Shown here piece by piece: positions 11,271-20,300 of a stretch of DNA of 45,611 bases (position 1 is the first letter of the stretch; the number at the start of each line of letters is the position of its first letter). The notes under the pieces are model-generated. The model worked only from the letters and a program-made list of their open reading frames with translations. It did not search any database and was not told where the DNA came from. The DNA is from Thiotrichales bacterium (lineage in GTDB: Bacteria; Pseudomonadota; Gammaproteobacteria; Beggiatoales; Beggiatoaceae), in NCBI GenBank assembly GCA_016744475.1, contig JADGEH010000030.1:1-45611 (forward strand), read 5' to 3'. The position numbers and the translations under genes were made by a program.

Positions 11271-11595
11271 TAGGTCTTTCTCCGAAAATAGTGAACCACT
11301 TATACACCGCAGACTTTATGCGCATCAAAAGCCCACAAGCACTGCGTCACAGCATTAAAAAACACGCGCTATCTTGGCGTAAATGCCCATCCAAAACAAG
11401 TCACTCTGTTGCATCATTGACTTTATGCACGCAACCTCACTTTATCCGATTTTTGACAACCCATGCCTCATTTCGCAAGCCGCTTTGTGTTGTTTTATGG
11501 TTCACAAAATGCATCTTAAAATGTAAGATAGCTTGCAAAATATAAGACAAAAATGCTTCAGGTATTAACATTAGACTTAAGGCTTCAAACTGCTT
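11271..11595. other. Intergenic region between divergent genes
   Basis: This 325-base stretch should hold the promoters of fdxA and of the 11596 gene. I see no convincing promoter, RNA or repeat. An 84-codon frame at 11291-11545 has no ribosome-binding site and no recognisable protein features. Confidence 0.5.
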
Positions 11596-12204
11596 ATGAA
11601 CAGCGCATTACCCAATTTGGTGTTTAGAACCACTTTACTCAGCTTCGTCATGCTCATCGCTTTATCGCTGTGTATGTGGTTAATCGCGTATTACACACCA
11701 GAAGCGCAACATGTGCAGACGGGTTTAATCAATGCGGCACAAGCTAAGGCCGTGATGCCTTCAGTCTCATCCTCCACGCAGTCCCCCGCCTCAAACCATC
11801 CAACCGCTCACGAAATAGATGCTCTTGCCATCCCATCGGCTGAAACAACTTTACAAGATGTGACAGAAGCCGCGTCGCCTATACAACGCATCGTGTTACG
11901 CTTTGAACACCAAAACCAATACTTAAGCCACGCCGAAAGTGAACACATACAGAACCTACTAAAACATGCGGGCATTGAACATCATGCACAGGTCAAAATT
12001 ACCGCAGGAGCAATTAGCTCTGATCAACATTTGAATCAAGAGCAGGCTTTAAGATTACGCACCCAAGCCATTGCTCGATTAGTGTTTATGCATACACAAC
12101 AGGTTGAAATCATTCTGCATAATGCCGTTGATAAAACGCAGACCGAAGTGGGTTTGGTGACGCTAGAATTTAACTCATCCAGCACAGCCAACAACGGCAG
12201 TTAA
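11596..12204 (+). CDS. Membrane-anchored protein with possible degenerate OmpA-like domain
   Basis: This 202-aa protein has one N-terminal membrane helix (about 9-34, LVFRTTLLSFVMLIALSLCMWLIAYY), then a low-complexity Ser/Thr/Pro/Ala stretch (50-95). A C-terminal domain follows, IVLRFEHQNQYLSHAESEHI to LRLRTQAIARLV. The strand-helix-strand order and the LRxxAI helix are like OmpA/MotB peptidoglycan-binding domains, but the aspartate usually seen in the TD motif is absent. I do not recognise the family with certainty. An anchored OmpA-like protein is the type that partners ZorA/MotA proteins, and such a gene lies about 700 bases upstream across fdxA. That link is inference only. Confidence 0.45.
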   Translation: MNSALPNLVFRTTLLSFVMLIALSLCMWLIAYYTPEAQHVQTGLINAAQAKAVMPSVSSSTQSPASNHPTAHEIDALAIPSAETTLQDVTEAASPIQRIVLRFEHQNQYLSHAESEHIQNLLKHAGIEHHAQVKITAGAISSDQHLNQEQALRLRTQAIARLVFMHTQQVEIILHNAVDKTQTEVGLVTLEFNSSSTANNGS

Positions 12205-12323
12205 ACCTTTCTTTATACCTCATCGCGTTTATGCCCTTCCATTGCGTTTCTTTTTAAGCCTGGGCATCGCTAAGGCTGAGCCGCTCCCGATTGACAGCCT
12301 TTAAAGTGAATAGCAGTGAGGGG

Positions 12324-14423
12324 CTACCACTGGTGATACGCAGCCGCCCATTCTTCTTCGACCACATCACGTAAATTGTCGCCGTCTTCGCGCAGCAAAG
12401 TCTGGCTCAACCAGAGGTTTAAACGCTGGCTGTCGCTGAGTTCTGGATCATTTTCATCCCATTGAAAATGCGGAGGTTCGCCGCGCTCTTCGGTGACGAA
12501 CAGAGGATTCAATTCAGGATAACGCTGCTTTTCTTGTCCCCAATCCACTGCTTCACCACAACGACTGCGGGCGCGTAAATGATGAAAACGCACCACGCCG
12601 TCGCCTTCATACGCTGTGCCCCGCTCGTCAAAAAACGCCGCCGCCGCTTTCCAATCATCTTGTCCGCGCAATAAAGCGGTTTCGATCAGCTTATCGCTGC
12701 TGTCGGGCAAGTTTTGCAAGGCTTTTTCTGCACGGCGAGGCTCGCGGCGTTGTCGCCACAAGGTCGCTTGGCCTAAATATTCAGCATCATCAAACGCCAC
12801 ACCCGTGATGTCAGCTAAATCTGCCAACGTGCCTGTAGGAATATTATCTGTGGGCGGTGGAGGGGTTTTGGGATGTACAGGCTTGCCGCTCAAAGCGCCT
12901 TGCAAACGTCGGCGAATGGATGCATTTACTCTGTCTTCATCCTTCGTTTCTGCTATCGACTCAGCCCACTCCAAAGCCTCTTGCGCTTCTTCCAAATGTT
13001 CCACATCAATCAGCGTATCGGCAAGTCCTCCTGCTACCACGGCATTCTTGGGAAACACATCACGGGTGTCTTTATACACTGCCACGGCTTGCTCGCCCTG
13101 TCCGCTGAGGCGCAGGGTATTGGCTAAATCCGTGCGGCAAACAGGATTATCGGGAAACAGGCGGATGGCTTCGCGGTACACTGCTTCCCCCTGCTCTAAT
13201 TCGCCGTGCATGGCTAAGGCAGAGCCTAATTGAGAGTGACGATGGACATCATGAGGAAAACGTCGCCGTGCGTGCCATAACACGGCTTGCGCTCGCTCCC
13301 AATCGCCTTCTGCTTCTAGCGCACGCGCCAGAAGTGACCATATGTAATGATTGTTGGGTTCCCAGCAGGCGGCTTCGTGTGCCAGTTGACGCGCCCAGCT
13401 TGGATCTTTTTTCAGTAGGGCATTGCCAATCACACCAAATGCACGGGTCAAGTAGTAACTATCGCCTGTATCCCAAGCATAATTTCGGTGTTTATCCAGA
13501 AAAGCCTGTAACTCCAAACGCACCCGTTCCAGCGGTAATTCTCGCAAGCGGCGCACCAGCGCTTTTGTTTCTTCCGGCATTGGGGTCGCTGATTTACTGT
13601 GATGATTTCCGTTTGCCTGCAAAGCCCCCGGATACCGCTGATCCAACCAATTCCTCACTGCTCGACTCGGCGAGCGAGAAGTTAAAATGGCTTCTCGAAA
13701 ACGCCGACTCCAGGTCTGCGGGCTTTGTGGATACATCGCCGCCAGCATGTCTAACTGGCGTAGCCATAATTTGCCACCTTGTTTTTGATCACCACGCCGT
13801 GCCAAGCCTTCGCCATAATCCAGCACACCGCGTAGCAAGCTTTTCGGCACGCCATGTTCTACCGTACCGTTGTCATCCGCTGGCATTAGCCGCAATCCGA
13901 TCAAACCAATCGGTGCATGGTGTGCCTGCGTCGCGCCGCTAAACCGCGCCAAACTCAGCCACAGCGGTTGTAATTTTCGATTAGGTTGTTGTCCGACCAA
14001 GGTGGTGAGCAATTCAGCTTCGGGGTCTAGGCTGGTGCCGAAGTAATAAGCTCGGCACAAGCGCCGTAATGAACCTTGATGAGCGGCACACCATTGCCAA
14101 GCCTGCGGCAATTCTAAACGGGCAATGGCGTAAAAGGCTTGGAGTAGGGCATCAGCCACATTTTGATTGCCGAGTGCTTGAAGCCGTTGGGTCTTCGTCG
14201 TGTCTAAATAGTTTTGCAACCAGTCTTGTAGGGCTTGGTCAAGACGCTGATATTGGCTGTCATCGGTCAATATTTGCCAGAGAATCTCAGCGGGTTCAGC
14301 TCGTTGATAAGGCCCCATATTGACTCGACCGCACAATAATTTATCCACCGCGATCACGGGTTCTTCGGCAAAGCGGTCTAACCAGCGTTGCACCGCAGGG
14401 CTGTTGTGGGTTTTAGAATGCAT
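12324..14423 (-). CDS. Large TPR-containing protein, second gene of a coupled pair
   Basis: This approximately 699-aa protein has no signal peptide or membrane segment. Residues about 360-490 contain at least four TPR-like units (IWSLLARALEAEGDWERAQAVL; HSQLGSALAMHGELEQGEAVYREAIRLFP; RTDLANTLRLSGQGEQAVAVYK). The N-terminal 340 residues are helical, Trp- and Arg-rich, and unlike any family I know. After a Pro-rich linker (about 518-528), the C-terminal 170 residues are also unfamiliar. The frame opens at a GTG at 14432. I prefer the ATG at 14423, which has AGGA 10 bases upstream. It overlaps the end of the 319-aa gene by 11 bases, so translation is probably coupled. It could be a scaffold or regulator; the function is unknown. 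Confidence 0.7.
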   Translation of the reverse strand: MHSKTHNSPAVQRWLDRFAEEPVIAVDKLLCGRVNMGPYQRAEPAEILWQILTDDSQYQRLDQALQDWLQNYLDTTKTQRLQALGNQNVADALLQAFYAIARLELPQAWQWCAAHQGSLRRLCRAYYFGTSLDPEAELLTTLVGQQPNRKLQPLWLSLARFSGATQAHHAPIGLIGLRLMPADDNGTVEHGVPKSLLRGVLDYGEGLARRGDQKQGGKLWLRQLDMLAAMYPQSPQTWSRRFREAILTSRSPSRAVRNWLDQRYPGALQANGNHHSKSATPMPEETKALVRRLRELPLERVRLELQAFLDKHRNYAWDTGDSYYLTRAFGVIGNALLKKDPSWARQLAHEAACWEPNNHYIWSLLARALEAEGDWERAQAVLWHARRRFPHDVHRHSQLGSALAMHGELEQGEAVYREAIRLFPDNPVCRTDLANTLRLSGQGEQAVAVYKDTRDVFPKNAVVAGGLADTLIDVEHLEEAQEALEWAESIAETKDEDRVNASIRRRLQGALSGKPVHPKTPPPPTDNIPTGTLADLADITGVAFDDAEYLGQATLWRQRREPRRAEKALQNLPDSSDKLIETALLRGQDDWKAAAAFFDERGTAYEGDGVVRFHHLRARSRCGEAVDWGQEKQRYPELNPLFVTEERGEPPHFQWDENDPELSDSQRLNLWLSQTLLREDGDNLRDVVEEEWAAAYHQW

Positions 14424-15372
14424 AATCGTCACGTCCTGATTCCAGTTGTAACCAAGGCAAGTGAAAACTTCGCGCTTGTTCTAATGATGCGCTCACGGGT
14501 TTTACAATGTGGCCGATACGATATAAATGCTCAGGAGAATAATCCAAACGCGGATGCAGCAATTCACAACCGAATTGATAGTCGTTGGGGGAAACCACAG
14601 GGGCTAAATTAACCGTGGCTCCCAAACAGGGATCAGGACAGGCGGTGGGATCAGGGATGGGACTGGGATGAAAAAAAGGACTCATATCACTATCCAGCAC
14701 CGTCGGAACAGCGGGCGCACCATTATTGGGATGAGCAACGTACAGTTCTCCCACCTTGTAGCGGGTGAGGAGGATATTGACGGGTTTTCCTGGTTGTGGA
14801 GAAAAATGCCCCAGCCCTAAGCGGTCACGCAGTTGATCCGCCCAATCCGCCGCGCCGCTGGTCAAAATATCTTCGACTTCCATATAAGTGGTCGCAAACA
14901 TCGGACGTTTATCGCGGCTTTGATTCCAGGTGTTGCAGAAATCTTCCAACAGATGAGCGGCGTTAGGGTCGCCTTGTTGATATTGCTGTAGATAACCCGC
15001 TAATTCTGCGATGGAGATACGCGCCTGTTTGCAAGGACGCGCCAGATTTTCAACGCGGATTAAATCAATATTTTTCGACACGCTGTTAAGGCGGTTCGCG
15101 CTGTTTTCTGGGCGAAAGGTGCGAGGACTGTCTGCGGAGCCTAAAGGCAAATTGACTTCCGCACGCGCATAACGCTTGTTATGCCGAAAGTTCCAATCAT
15201 CCAAATCATCCACCGGATCAGGGCCAATATGCTGTTCATACAATTGCACGCTGCTGGGCGAGGCACGCTCTTCTAAATAAAAATTTTGTGCATAAGCGCG
15301 ATGTTCTTCATCAAAGGCGTGCAGGTGGTCGTGGATAAAAGTATTCAGTGCGGGGAGTTTAGATAATGTCAT
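14413..15372 (-). CDS. Hypothetical protein, first gene of a coupled pair with the TPR gene
   Basis: This 319-aa protein is predicted cytoplasmic and not recognised. The N-terminus is rich in His, Asp and Glu (FIHDHLHAFDEEHRAY). The middle has a helical section (ARISIAELAGYLQQYQQGDPNAAHLLEDF). The C-terminal third is rich in Pro with a PTACPDPCLGATVNLAP segment holding two close cysteines. No catalytic motif of a nuclease, NTPase or protease is evident. No good ribosome-binding site precedes the ATG at 15372. Its stop overlaps the start of the TPR gene, so the two almost certainly form one transcript and probably act together. The pair sits between repeat-rich DNA upstream and an ordinary gene region downstream. 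Confidence 0.65.
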   Translation of the reverse strand: MTLSKLPALNTFIHDHLHAFDEEHRAYAQNFYLEERASPSSVQLYEQHIGPDPVDDLDDWNFRHNKRYARAEVNLPLGSADSPRTFRPENSANRLNSVSKNIDLIRVENLARPCKQARISIAELAGYLQQYQQGDPNAAHLLEDFCNTWNQSRDKRPMFATTYMEVEDILTSGAADWADQLRDRLGLGHFSPQPGKPVNILLTRYKVGELYVAHPNNGAPAVPTVLDSDMSPFFHPSPIPDPTACPDPCLGATVNLAPVVSPNDYQFGCELLHPRLDYSPEHLYRIGHIVKPVSASLEQARSFHLPWLQLESGRDDYAF

Positions 15373-15627
15373 GATGAGTATCGTATTTGTTGAGCTACGG
15401 CGTGGAAGTATGGCAATGATTTTTCAAGGCTTTAACTGCGAAGCATGATAGCATTTTTTCTGCTGTGTGAGGTTTGGAGATGCGCTGTTCTGACTCAACC
15501 CGCAAATGCGTCCTAAGCTGTGTTATAAACAGCTTTATAGGGATAATAAATCAGTGATATGTCAGGTCTAGTCGATTTCAAACACCTATAGGGACAATAT
15601 TTCAGTTGTACTGGAGCATCGTGGTTA

Positions 15628-15660
15628 AGACCTGACAGGTTTTGGAAACCTGTCAGGTCT
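15628..15660. repeat. Perfect 15-bp stem hairpin
   Basis: AGACCTGACAGGTTT (15628-15642) and AAACCTGTCAGGTCT (15646-15660) flank a TGG loop. It is not next to a gene end, so it looks like a dispersed palindrome rather than a terminator. Weaker relatives with ACAGG/CCTGT arms lie at 34883-34915 and 8789-8816. Confidence 0.75.
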
Positions 15661-15801
15661 GTCGTACAACTGACTTATGTTCTCTATATCCGTTCTTAAC
15701 GATGATGATCCAGTGCCACGGAAAGATTATCCTTGTATCAGTACTGACCGCAACGCGGTCAAGATGGCATTCCCATGCGGCGCATCACTGCCATTAAGTT
15801 A

Positions 15802-15962
15802 AGAGCCTATACGAAAACGGGATAATCGGCTGCAAACCCGCCCTTTGGGTCAGGTTTTCCGCTTTTTTTCGTTAAATAACTCGTTATTCGCCTTAAAAAA
15901 CCGAAAAACCTGCCTCAAAATGGCGAATTTTCGCTGCGATTCCCCATCTTCGTATAGGCTCT
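15802..15962. repeat. 161-bp miniature inverted-repeat element, copy C
   Basis: It has the same length as copy A (4-164), in reverse orientation, with ends AGAGCCTATACGAA and TTCGTATAGGCTCT. The central stem is AATAAC (15875-15880) and GTTATT (15883-15888) around TC. Compared with copy A this is a paired substitution that keeps the stem. Confidence 0.85.
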
Positions 15963-15998
15963 AAGCCAAGTAGCATTGCAAGCCATTGATTTTATTCC

Positions 15999-16114
15999 CC
16001 CTCCTCGCAGGAGGGGGCGAGGGGGTGGTGATGGAGAGCTTCTTTCCTTCGATTTTTTGTCAAGGAATGAATGCCTTTGCTCACCACCCCTCAACCCCCT
16101 CCTTCAAGGAGGGG
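15999..16114. repeat. Paired CCCTCC hairpins in inverted arrangement
   Basis: Hairpin one is CCCCCTCCT (15999-16007) with AGGAGGGGG (16011-16019). Hairpin two, near 16095-16114, is CCCCTCCTT with AAGGAGGGG. GGGGGTGGTGA after the first and TCACCACCCC before the second are also inverted repeats, so the whole block is a larger palindrome. Confidence 0.75.
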
Positions 16115-16150
16115 AGGCTGACACGTTGAATTCAAAGCCTTTTTTCTTAA

Positions 16151-16290
16151 CTTAATGGCAGTGATGCGGCGCATGGGAACGAGTGAAACACCGTTTAGAA
16201 ACGCTGGCATTCTTTGCGTCTCTAGCGCCGTTTGCGTTGCCTTTCAAAGCGGATGAGTCGTATCACTGAGATCATTTCGCTATAAGGATG
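16151..16290. repeat. R3 dispersed repeat, copy 2 (inverted)
   Basis: This is the reverse-complement match of 4450-4595, sharing TTCTTTGCGTCTCTAGC, CCGTTTGCGTTGCC and the terminal R2 arm. It lies upstream of mreC. After it come GCCCCGTTGGGGC (16294-16306) and another R2-like fragment near 16325-16360. Confidence 0.7.
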
Positions 16291-16407
16291 CCGCCCCGTT
16301 GGGGCTAAAAATCCTTCACTGATGGATTCCCACGCAGAGCGCATAGGAACGAGACAACGAGACAAATAGCCCTTCTCGGCTATGCCTTCAAAATTAGGAG
16401 TACCAGT

Positions 16408-17271
16408 TTGCACCCTTTGTTTTTGCGGGGCACTTCGCCCACTTTGCGTTTAGGTCTTTTAAGCGTGTTGTCGGTGGCGCTCATGTTTGCGGACGCTCGC
16501 ATGAATTATTTGGATAACTTGCGCCATTATTTTTATGCCAGCGTGTCGCCGTTGTATTACGCGGTCGGGGTGCCGATCCAAAGTGCGCAAACATTGGCTC
16601 AAAGTTTTTCTCAACGCCGTTTGTTGCTGATGGAAAACCAGCATTTGCGTGATCAAAATTTACGCTTGCAAGTGCAACATCAACGTTTGTCTGATCTGCA
16701 AGATGAAAATAAGCGTCTGCGTCATTTGTTGGGGGCTGCGCCTAAATTTGTGGAGAAAATGCTGATTGCTGAAGTGATGGCGGTCGATCTTGATCCCTTT
16801 TCACGCAAAATGGTGATTAATCGAGGGGACAGCGATGATGTGCGTTTGGGGCTTCCGGTGTTTGATGCGCAAGGCGTGATGGGGCAAGTGATGGAATTGG
16901 GTAGCCTCACGAGCATGGTGATGTTGATTACTGATCCGGATCACACGTTGCCGGTGCAAATTGCTCGCACGGGTTTGCATACGCTGGCGGCGGGCACGGG
17001 GGTGGAAGATGTTTTAGAGCTGTTGTATTTGCCGAATACCGCAGAAATTCGTATTGGCGATGAGATTGTCACGTCCGGTTTGGGCGAGCGTTTTCCGCGT
17101 GGTTATCCGGTGGGCGTGATTACCACGTTTCATTCGACCATTGGGAAGTCTTACGCGGAAGCTAAAGCCCGCCCTAGTGCCTTATTAGATCGTAATCGTG
17201 ATGTGTTATTAATCTGGCCGCCTCGCTCATCTCCCACTGAAGCATCTATCCCTTCTGACACCCCGCAATAA
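16408..17271 (+). CDS. mreC: Rod shape-determining protein MreC
   Basis: This 287-aa bitopic inner-membrane protein links the MreB cytoskeleton to periplasmic wall synthesis. A membrane helix spans about residues 13-30 (LRLGLLSVLSVALMFAD), a coiled coil about 70-108 (LMENQHLRDQNLRLQ to LRHLLGAAP). The periplasmic beta domain has VINRGDSDDVRLGLPVFDAQGVMGQV and DEIVTSGLGERFPRGYPVGVI, both family signatures. The start is a TTG at 16408 with a strong AGGAG 7 bases upstream; no in-frame ATG gives the complete helix. Unusually, mreB is not upstream (repeats instead) and mreD is not downstream. Confidence 0.93.
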   Translation: MHPLFLRGTSPTLRLGLLSVLSVALMFADARMNYLDNLRHYFYASVSPLYYAVGVPIQSAQTLAQSFSQRRLLLMENQHLRDQNLRLQVQHQRLSDLQDENKRLRHLLGAAPKFVEKMLIAEVMAVDLDPFSRKMVINRGDSDDVRLGLPVFDAQGVMGQVMELGSLTSMVMLITDPDHTLPVQIARTGLHTLAAGTGVEDVLELLYLPNTAEIRIGDEIVTSGLGERFPRGYPVGVITTFHSTIGKSYAEAKARPSALLDRNRDVLLIWPPRSSPTEASIPSDTPQ

Positions 17272-17335
17272 AAGGCTTGCATCTCGCGTGCTGGCTTTTA
17301 AACTGATGAAATATTTTGTCACTTTGGAGAATCAA

Positions 17336-20300
17336 ATGCCGCCCGTCATCACCCATTATCGAGGTTCTTTTTTATCTATTCTGTGCTGTCTGCCGTTGCT
17401 CTGCGAGGCTGAGATTGTCACCGATGGTTCTTTAGGCGACTCATACCGTTTATCCGGTGCTGATATGTTGATTAGTGCGGATATGGGGCGGCAAGTCGGG
17501 GCTAATTTATTTCATTCTTTTCAAAGCTTTAATGTGAACACGGGTGAATCAGCGACGTTTTCAGGGGGCGCTGAGTTGCAGAATGTGATTGCCCGTGTGA
17601 CGGGACAAAGGCCTTCAACGGTGAATGGCGTGTTACGCAATAGCATTGCGGGGGCGAATACTTATCTGCTCAATCCGGCGGGAGTGATTCTGGGCGCGGG
17701 TGCTGAGCTTGAAATGTCGGGGGGCTTTCATGCGTCTACCGCTAATAGCCTGGTGTTTGCGGATCAAAGTCTATTTTATGCCGCTGTGGAGCAGTCCAGC
17801 CAATTTAGCAGTGCGCCGCCGAGTGCCTTTGGTGTGCTTGAATCGGGCACGATGGTGTTGCGTGATGGTGCGATATTGTCGGCACCTAGCCTGGAGTTAC
17901 AAGCGCAAACCGTGGAGATGGCTCAGAGCACTTTGACGGTGCCACCAGGCGGCGAGCTGTATGTGCATGGCGATAATATTACGTTGCACAGCGAAGCGCG
18001 GTTACGCAGCTTGACCGATAACGCGCAAGCAGGTGCCGCCATTCGTTTGGAGGCTCAGCAGCAATTGCAGATAGTCGGACACAATGATAATGATGCCGCG
18101 CCGGATACTTTATTGTCGCGCAGCACAGGCACGGGAGCCGCTGGCAGCATCAACCTGCATGGAGCTGAGGTGCGCATTGAAAACACCAGTATTACGGCAC
18201 AAACCCAAGCGGAAGGACGGGGAGCCGATCTTAATATCACAGCCGATAAGCGCGTGACATTGGACAATAGCTTTGTGTTTATTAACAGCGAAGGGTTTAT
18301 GGCTGAAGCCGGACACGGCGGCGATGTGGTGATTCGTGCGCCGAATATCGAATTGCGCAATAACAGTATTTTGAATGCAGGTGTGATGGGCAGTAGCGAT
18401 GGCGGCAATGTGATGTTAGAAGCGCAAGAGGATATTCTGCTGGGCGAAAATAGTCATATTTATGCGGATACTTTTTTAGGCACGGGCAATGGCGGGTTGG
18501 TGTCAATAAAGGGGCATCATATCAGCTTATTAGACGGTGCTTTTATTGATACCACGACGAAAAATATAGGCGCTGCTGGCAATGTGACGGTGCGTGCCAG
18601 CGGTACTTTGACCATCGGAGGCGATAATATTGGCGATGACACGGTCGCTTTGGGACGTGCGAGTAGCATTTCTTCCGGTACTTTTCCTTTGATCTCTAAT
18701 ACCACTGAAAATTTAAGCGGCTTAGGCGCGGGGGGCACATTAGACATCCAAGCTGAAAATCTTATCTTGGAAGATGGCGGCTATTTGTATAACAGTAGCC
18801 TCACGATTTTTGAAGGCGGTAGCAGTGCGGCAGCGGGCAATATTGTGCTGAACGTGGCGGACACCGCTCGCTTTTCCGGTGTCAATCCTTACGGAGAAAC
18901 GATAGGCGGCTTTGGTTCTGGGATTTATTTGCGCAGTCGCGGACAGGGCGCGGGTGCGGGCGGTCATTTACAACTCAATACGGGGCGTTTAATTCTGGAA
19001 AATGGTGGCACCATTATTAGTAGTACCGCCTCACAAAATGACGGTGGCAATCTCAATATACAAGTGACAGAACAACTAGAGATCAGCGGTGATGCTTCAC
19101 AGATTGAATTGCACGCTCTTGGGGACGCTCAATTAGAATACATTGCTATATTTTCTCCTGAACAAGTGAATGAATCAGTCAGTGGTATTTATTCTCGTGC
19201 TGAAGTGCAATACCCCTCGATAGGCGCGAATGGAGACACCTTAGTGGGTTCTGGTGGCACCATTGAGATTCAAGCTGACACAGTGCATTTAAGCCAGGGT
19301 ACGATGATTTCCACTTCTAGCACAGGATTAGGTAAAGCAGGCAACCTACAACTGAGTGCGCGTCAACTCATCTTGGATTCAGGGGCTTCTATCAGCTCTG
19401 ATAGCACTTTAATCAATACCTTTACTTTTGATGATGCAGTCCAACGCGATACGCAGTTGTTATTACTCGGCGGTACTTTGGTCGTTGAAGATGTGGGGAG
19501 TGGACGCTCTGCTTATTATGTACAGACCGGGCAACAAATGCAGCGCGTGCATTATGTCAACAGCGTAGAGGATGTTGCTGCATTAGATGGGCTGTCGCAA
19601 AACATTGATTTACGGGGCGGCGACGTGGTGAATATTGAAAGCACTGGAGAGCGCTATCTCTATTCCGCCACCCGCTCAGAACACTTTGAATGGGTGCGCC
19701 TCAATACGCACACCGACATCACCTTGCCCAATTTAGACGCGGTGCAAACAGCGAATGGCTGGTTTAACGGGGCAGAAGGAGAAGCCCCCATCTATCCACA
19801 CGGCACCATGCTTCAAGTCCTGGACGCAGGCGATGGCAAATCCGTGACCTTTGTCTATGCGCATACTCCTGATGGCACCAACACCAGCTACACCTTTGGC
19901 GATGCCTTACGGGTACGGCATTTCAATATTACGGATGTCAACGAATTAGACACGCTCAATCAAGAAGTCAGTTTAATCAATGGGGCGACAGCCCGTTTGC
20001 AAAACCCTCAAGACAACACGGTATCGCGGTTTCTGTATCAAAATGGCGCTTGGTTAGAATTACAAACCCCACGCTCAGTGGCTGATGTCTCCACCTTAAA
20101 TGCGCTGGGCTGGGCACGTCCTGGCTATGTGAGCGAACAAAATGGCATCACTTATGTGTCTTCAGGACAGGATTGGCTGCTGAATCAAAACGCTTATCGC
20201 GTAGCTGACCTGCCACAACGCAACGCCTTGCCAGCCCAAGAAGGCGATATAGTCAGCGTGGCGGACATGGGCAATGGGCAACACGATAGCTTTTTTTATC

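Larger units (their letters stand above)
15775..16174. mobile_element. R2 repeat filled by a cargo with 13-bp terminal inverted repeats (copy 1)
   Basis: The cargo (15786-16163, 378 bp) begins CACTGCCATTAAG and ends CTTAATGGCAGTG, a perfect 13-bp inverted repeat. It is flanked on both sides by ATGCGGCGCAT (15775-15785 and 16164-16174). This sequence occurs once in the undivided R2 palindrome at 596-606 (ATGCGCCGCAT). The outer R2 arms (GACCGCAACGCGGTC before, GGGAACGAG after) are intact. The cargo holds the 161-bp element copy C and a CCCTCC hairpin pair, with no transposase gene. An 11-bp target duplication is the simplest reading, although the target is itself palindromic. Confidence 0.6.

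Noticed and set aside
11291-11545. 84-codon open frame between fdxA and the OmpA-like gene
   Set aside because: No ribosome-binding site, residue composition unlike a folded protein, and it begins inside the fdxA leader. Treated as chance.
9361-12204. Calling a complete Zorya system
   Set aside because: Only the ZorA-like gene is convincing; there is no ZorC, ZorD or ZorE, and the OmpA-like partner is doubtful.
13268-13942. Long open frame (224 codons) antisense to the TPR gene, with others at 12616-13233 and 12857-13127
   Set aside because: They are shadows of the GC-rich TPR gene: composition is Pro/Ser/Cys/His-rich and no family is recognisable.
17288-17335. GTG start for the haemagglutinin exoprotein
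   Set aside because: GGAG six bases before the ATG at 17336 and the position of the signal peptide support the later start.
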